From positions 62,001-126,000 of the forward strand of contig CAYONZ010000002.1 of NCBI GenBank assembly GCA_964405465.1: DNA of 64,000 nucleotides, read 5' to 3'. Position numbers and translations under genes: made by a program. Source of the stretch: CAYONZ01 sp964405465 (lineage in GTDB: Bacteria > Bdellovibrionota > Bdellovibrionia > Bdellovibrionales > JAMPXM01). Position 1 is the stretch's first letter; every line of letters starts with the position of its first letter. This document shows, in pieces, positions 61,185-64,000 of the stretch. The notes under the pieces are model-generated. The model was given only the letters and a program-made list of their open reading frames with translations. It made no database searches and was not told the DNA's origin.

Positions 61185-62672
61185 GTGGTGGGTGCTGTGG
61201 GAAAGTTTAAATTCAAAGGTTTGATGGCAAAACTCATTTTACTTTGTTTGATTCCGACAGTTGGACTTTTAATTTTGACAACCATGATGATGTTGCAAAC
61301 CTCCGACTTAAATCGCGAACTCAGTTATTCGAGTGAAAGAAATGCGCCGCTGATACAGCTCACCTCTAATTTAAAAACCAGTTTGAGCTCAATTGAAATA
61401 GCCTTTTTGACGATTGCGCAAAACGATGCCGATGCCTTTTCCAAAGATGACATTCAGACTATTGCAAAAAGTTATGTTGAGTATGTCAAAAATTCTCGTC
61501 TCTATGGTTTGATGGAACGATCAGATAAAGAAAAGGAGTTGTACAAAATCGTTGAGGAAAACTTTAATAACTCGAAAGAGCTCATCGATCTTGTCATCTC
61601 TCAGTCCAACTCGATTGATTTTTCTAAAAAATCTGACAAAGAGGCATTTCTGAAACGGGTTCGAATGGCGGTAAACCCAATTTCCTCATCCATTCAAACT
61701 ATTTTGACAGCGTTGGATCAAATAGATCTAAATCGGAATCAAGAAATTGAGGCGTGGACACAGGAGGCCGAGCAGGACTCCCAAAGACGGACTTTGGTTT
61801 CGGGTCTGTTGGTGACGCTGATCATTGTGACAATAGTGATATATGGCAATGTTCAAATTCGCGCAATCTATCGGCAGTTAAGTCAGACGAAGGAAGAACT
61901 CACTCGGTCTGGATTCGAAGTGACTCAAGCGTCTGAGGTGATCACACAAACGGCGAATGATCTTTCAAATCGTTCAGTTTCATCTTCGGCTTCCATTGAA
62001 CAAAGTGTGGCCTCGATGGAGGAGTTGGTTGCGTTGGTCACGGCCAATACTCAGAATTCAAAAAAAGCTGCAGCGATGTCTCAGCAAGGATTGAAAACTG
62101 CCCAAATGAGTTCAAAGATGATTTTTGAGCTCATTGAAACGATGCGAACAATTTCGGTCGATTCGAAAAAGATTGAGTCCATGGTCGAGGTCATTGATGA
62201 TATTGCATTTCAGACGAATCTTTTGGCATTGAATGCAGCGGTTGAGGCCGCTCGTGCAGGGGAGCAAGGTAAGGGCTTTGCGGTTGTAGCGGATGCTGTT
62301 CGCAATCTCGCCCAGAACAGTGCCAATTCTGCTCGGGAGATCACGCAGCTCATGCAGAGTACATCACGAAATGTGGCGACAGGTACACAGAGTGCTGATC
62401 GAAGCGCAACAGCACTGAAAGATATTGTTGGCGCTATAGAAGATTTGGTACGTATCAACGAAGATATTTCGACGGCTATTCAAGAGCAATCGCGAAGCAC
62501 CCAGCAAATTAATCAGGCGCTGCAGACTCTCGATATAGCAACGCAGTCTAATGCAAAATCGAGTCAGGATTTGGCTGAAAGTTGTGACTTGATAACCGAG
62601 TTGAACCAATCACTTGAAAATTCAATCGCAAGTCTAGATGAATTTGTTGAGGGGCACGGTCGGGCGGCTTAG
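61185..62672 (+). CDS. Methyl-accepting chemotaxis protein without evident HAMP
   Basis: This chemoreceptor controls CheA kinase activity. The first membrane helix (LILLCLIPTVGLLILTTMMML) is followed by a ~170-residue periplasmic domain of helices, fitting a four-helix-bundle sensor. TM2 (LVSGLLVTLIIVTIVIYGNV) leads almost directly into the cytoplasmic coiled coil. The signalling tip is DDIAFQTNLLALNAAVEAARAGEQGKGFAVVADAVRNLA, the conserved MCP hairpin. A HAMP domain is not recognisable between TM2 and the coiled coil. The start is uncertain: GTG at 61185, a nearby GTG, or ATG 61224. No che genes are adjacent. Confidence 0.93.
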   Translation: MVGAVGKFKFKGLMAKLILLCLIPTVGLLILTTMMMLQTSDLNRELSYSSERNAPLIQLTSNLKTSLSSIEIAFLTIAQNDADAFSKDDIQTIAKSYVEYVKNSRLYGLMERSDKEKELYKIVEENFNNSKELIDLVISQSNSIDFSKKSDKEAFLKRVRMAVNPISSSIQTILTALDQIDLNRNQEIEAWTQEAEQDSQRRTLVSGLLVTLIIVTIVIYGNVQIRAIYRQLSQTKEELTRSGFEVTQASEVITQTANDLSNRSVSSSASIEQSVASMEELVALVTANTQNSKKAAAMSQQGLKTAQMSSKMIFELIETMRTISVDSKKIESMVEVIDDIAFQTNLLALNAAVEAARAGEQGKGFAVVADAVRNLAQNSANSAREITQLMQSTSRNVATGTQSADRSATALKDIVGAIEDLVRINEDISTAIQEQSRSTQQINQALQTLDIATQSNAKSSQDLAESCDLITELNQSLENSIASLDEFVEGHGRAA

Positions 62673-62705
62673 TTAGTCTGCAAAATGAAGATATATCTTT
62701 AATAG

Positions 62706-62740
62706 AAAAGCCTGAGAAATTTGGTATTTCTCAGGCTTTT
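62706..62740. terminator. Bidirectional intrinsic terminator
   Basis: A perfect 15-bp stem (AAAAGCCTGAGAAAT with its complement) has a 5-nt loop. It has A on the left and T on the right, so it works for the forward MCP gene and the convergent PstS-like gene. Confidence 0.95.
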
Positions 62741-62747
62741 TGTTTAT

Positions 62748-63158
62748 TTAATACTTCGTTACTAATTTAACTCCAGACGGAGCAGGGCCACTGATGTATC
62801 CGACACCGCTCGGAGTGGCTTTGACAAAATCAATGACTTCACTATCACTTGATTTTGGTTTAGGAGCGGCGACACCGTCGCGAAAAGACTTCTTTGCCCA
62901 ATGAGCATTGTACTTTGCTGGCTCCATCTTTAATGCCTTTTGGCAGAACTCGGTGAGGGCCGCTTTATTGTCTGCCAGAGAAATATTCGAGCCTCCAGCA
63001 GAGGTTTTTTCTCCTGTAAACAAGTCGACCACATCTGCTCCGGTGACATTTAGAGCGGAGTTCGCAATGACAAGAATTTCGGCAGAGCTTACGTTTGTAG
63101 CTAGGCAGAGAGATAAAATCAGAGAAGCTTGTAAATATTGAATTCCAATTTTTTTCAT
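62748..63158 (-). CDS. Short phosphate-ABC-type (PstS-like) periplasmic protein
   Basis: This 136-residue protein has GAGGAG 7 nt before the ATG and a signal peptide (ASLILSLCLATNVSSA). The mature part, EILVIANSALNVTGADVVDLFTGEK then FCQKAL and ATPSGVGYISG, matches the PBP-like_2/PstS fold, in which residues near the N-terminus and the GVGYI loop line the anion site. It is less than half the length of PstS, so it is one lobe or a dedicated short variant. It lies 12 bp after the porin-like gene, implying one operon for uptake or sensing of an anion. Confidence 0.88.
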   Translation of the reverse strand: MKKIGIQYLQASLILSLCLATNVSSAEILVIANSALNVTGADVVDLFTGEKTSAGGSNISLADNKAALTEFCQKALKMEPAKYNAHWAKKSFRDGVAAPKPKSSDSEVIDFVKATPSGVGYISGPAPSGVKLVTKY

Positions 63159-63170
63159 CGAGTACTCCTC

Positions 63171-64000
63171 TTAGAATCGAACCGCAACTTGTGCGACCCA
63201 TGTTTTATATGAAATCTCTTCCGGAACTGTTTGGTTTGTCTGCATATGCTGCAGCTTCAGACATGCCTGGGGATCAAAGTCATAGCGAATACCCAAGGTT
63301 TGTCTTTCGTAGCTCTTTGCATTGCCTTGTGAATAGAAGTAGGGGTCACCAAAATCGAAACTTGTTTTTTCATACATGGCATAGGGTACAATTTTGTCGA
63401 TGGCATAAGAAGCCTGCGCAAAATAGGCCCAGCTGCGGTGCTCAATCGCATTGGTTTCATCGGTGACGTCTTTATTCATAAAATTATAGAATTCTGACAA
63501 GAATTGAAATGTGTCACTTTCGTACGCCAGATAGCCGCCAGTCATCAGCACTTTTACATTTGCACGTGCCGCCGCAGAGGCATAAGAGTCGCTGGCATAA
63601 TTGCGAACAAAACCGGTAAGGGTATGTAGCCCCACTTGTAAACCCGGAAGAGTGTTGGTCATAGTAAAGGCAACATTTCCTCCGCCCATTCCGGAATGGT
63701 CGCTTTTGATAAGATTGTAGTCGAGGTGGCCATCAGTTGCTGGAGTGGCAGTTGGGTCATAACCTACGATGCGTGCACCATTGGTCAAATAGACATCGTA
63801 TGAAAGCTTACCCACACCTTCGATCTTTTCGGTTCCGTGACCCCAAGCTCCAACGGAGTGGGCTGGGATAATTCCACCTTTGTCTTCAAAGTCGATGAAG
63901 CGAGGACGATAAATGGTGTTTTGCAGTTGCGCTCCGTGATGGTACGCTGTGTTCCACTGTCCAAATGGAGTATGAAAACGTCCCATCCACAGCGTGAAAT
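63171..64000 (-). CDS. Outer-membrane porin-like protein (N-terminus outside the window)
   Basis: The reverse frame stays open through the window edge, so this is the C-terminal ~275 residues. The visible start, LWMGRFHTPFGQWNTAYHHG, is a conserved stretch of one porin family with an Arg-rich pore. A series of amphipathic strands follows (GNVAFTMTNTLPGLQVGLHTLTGFV, SWAYFAQASYAIDKIVPYAMYEKTSFDFG). It ends WVAQVAVRF, the terminal Phe of BAM substrates. It is probably the first gene of an operon with the PstS-like gene 12 bp downstream. The solute is unknown. Confidence 0.88.
   Translation of the reverse strand, partial: FTLWMGRFHTPFGQWNTAYHHGAQLQNTIYRPRFIDFEDKGGIIPAHSVGAWGHGTEKIEGVGKLSYDVYLTNGARIVGYDPTATPATDGHLDYNLIKSDHSGMGGGNVAFTMTNTLPGLQVGLHTLTGFVRNYASDSYASAAARANVKVLMTGGYLAYESDTFQFLSEFYNFMNKDVTDETNAIEHRSWAYFAQASYAIDKIVPYAMYEKTSFDFGDPYFYSQGNAKSYERQTLGIRYDFDPQACLKLQHMQTNQTVPEEISYKTWVAQVAVRF

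Noticed and set aside
1..64000. tRNA or rRNA genes
   Set aside because: I found no cloverleaf with a GTTCGA-type T arm and no rRNA-like sequence by eye; a covariance-model scan would be decisive.

Overview
The window reads as chromosomal DNA of a Gram-negative bacterium of moderate GC. Many genes encode Sec-type signal peptides, lipoproteins, outer-membrane barrels or cell-wall hydrolases. The gene order prs-rplY-pth-ychF, the cobalamin-dependent MetH and the many secreted hydrolases suggest a relative of Bdellovibrio (Bdellovibrionota / former Deltaproteobacteria). That placement is inferred from gene content and not from a marker-gene tree. No prophage, plasmid backbone, CRISPR array, rRNA or tRNA gene was recognised. 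Coding density is high, and many gene pairs are convergent or divergent with little space between them.

Region by region. 0-10 kb: exported proteins, including a catalase-superfamily-like protein, a 927-residue protein with a possible caspase/CHAT-type His-Cys pair, an SH3-like/SleB-like wall hydrolase, a secreted alpha/beta hydrolase, and a 36-residue CxxxC peptide coupled to a small outer-membrane barrel. 10-18 kb: a PlsC-type acyltransferase, glycerol kinase, a tandem array of five hairpins, metH with a downstream partner, and a divergent MetE-like protein. 18-27 kb: a secreted lipase-like hydrolase, a beta-propeller-like exported protein, radA, and a TPR/SLT lytic transglycosylase whose frame is broken at a T9 run. 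26.6-31.3 kb: an AraC-type regulator and oppABC without ATPase genes. 31.6-39.4 kb: accessory secreted proteins, a TPR/YVTN propeller, a MipA-like barrel and an S1/P1 nuclease. 39.7-43.3 kb: the prs-rplY-pth-ychF cluster for translation and PRPP. 43.4-49.7 kb: a STAS protein, amidase-rph-rdgB, a coiled-coil protein and folC. 49.7-55.3 kb: greB, a metallo-beta-lactamase-fold hydrolase, a STAS/zinc protein, tatA, a DedA protein and sppA. 55.4-64 kb: a degenerate Rossmann protein, an NlpC/P60 lipoprotein, rlmE, a glycine-rich lipoprotein, a tiny lysine-rich protein, a chemoreceptor without an evident HAMP, and a porin plus short PstS-like pair that runs off the window.

The most distinctive non-coding features are three near-identical 161-bp fully palindromic elements bounded by TA (31.4, 50.4 and 55.4 kb), with a shorter relative at 58.6 kb. 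They look like a recently active MITE-type family. The second is the five-unit 27-28 bp hairpin array between glpK and the metH operon. Several peptides too short for ordinary gene calling carry good Shine-Dalgarno sequences (9258-9368, 20000-20086, 60914-61009).

Functionally the window combines housekeeping genes with a large envelope and exoenzyme inventory: wall hydrolases (amidase, SLT, NlpC/P60, SleB-like), nuclease, lipase-like hydrolases, oligopeptide uptake and chemosensing. This suits a bacterium that degrades external macromolecules or cells, but no gene here proves predation.
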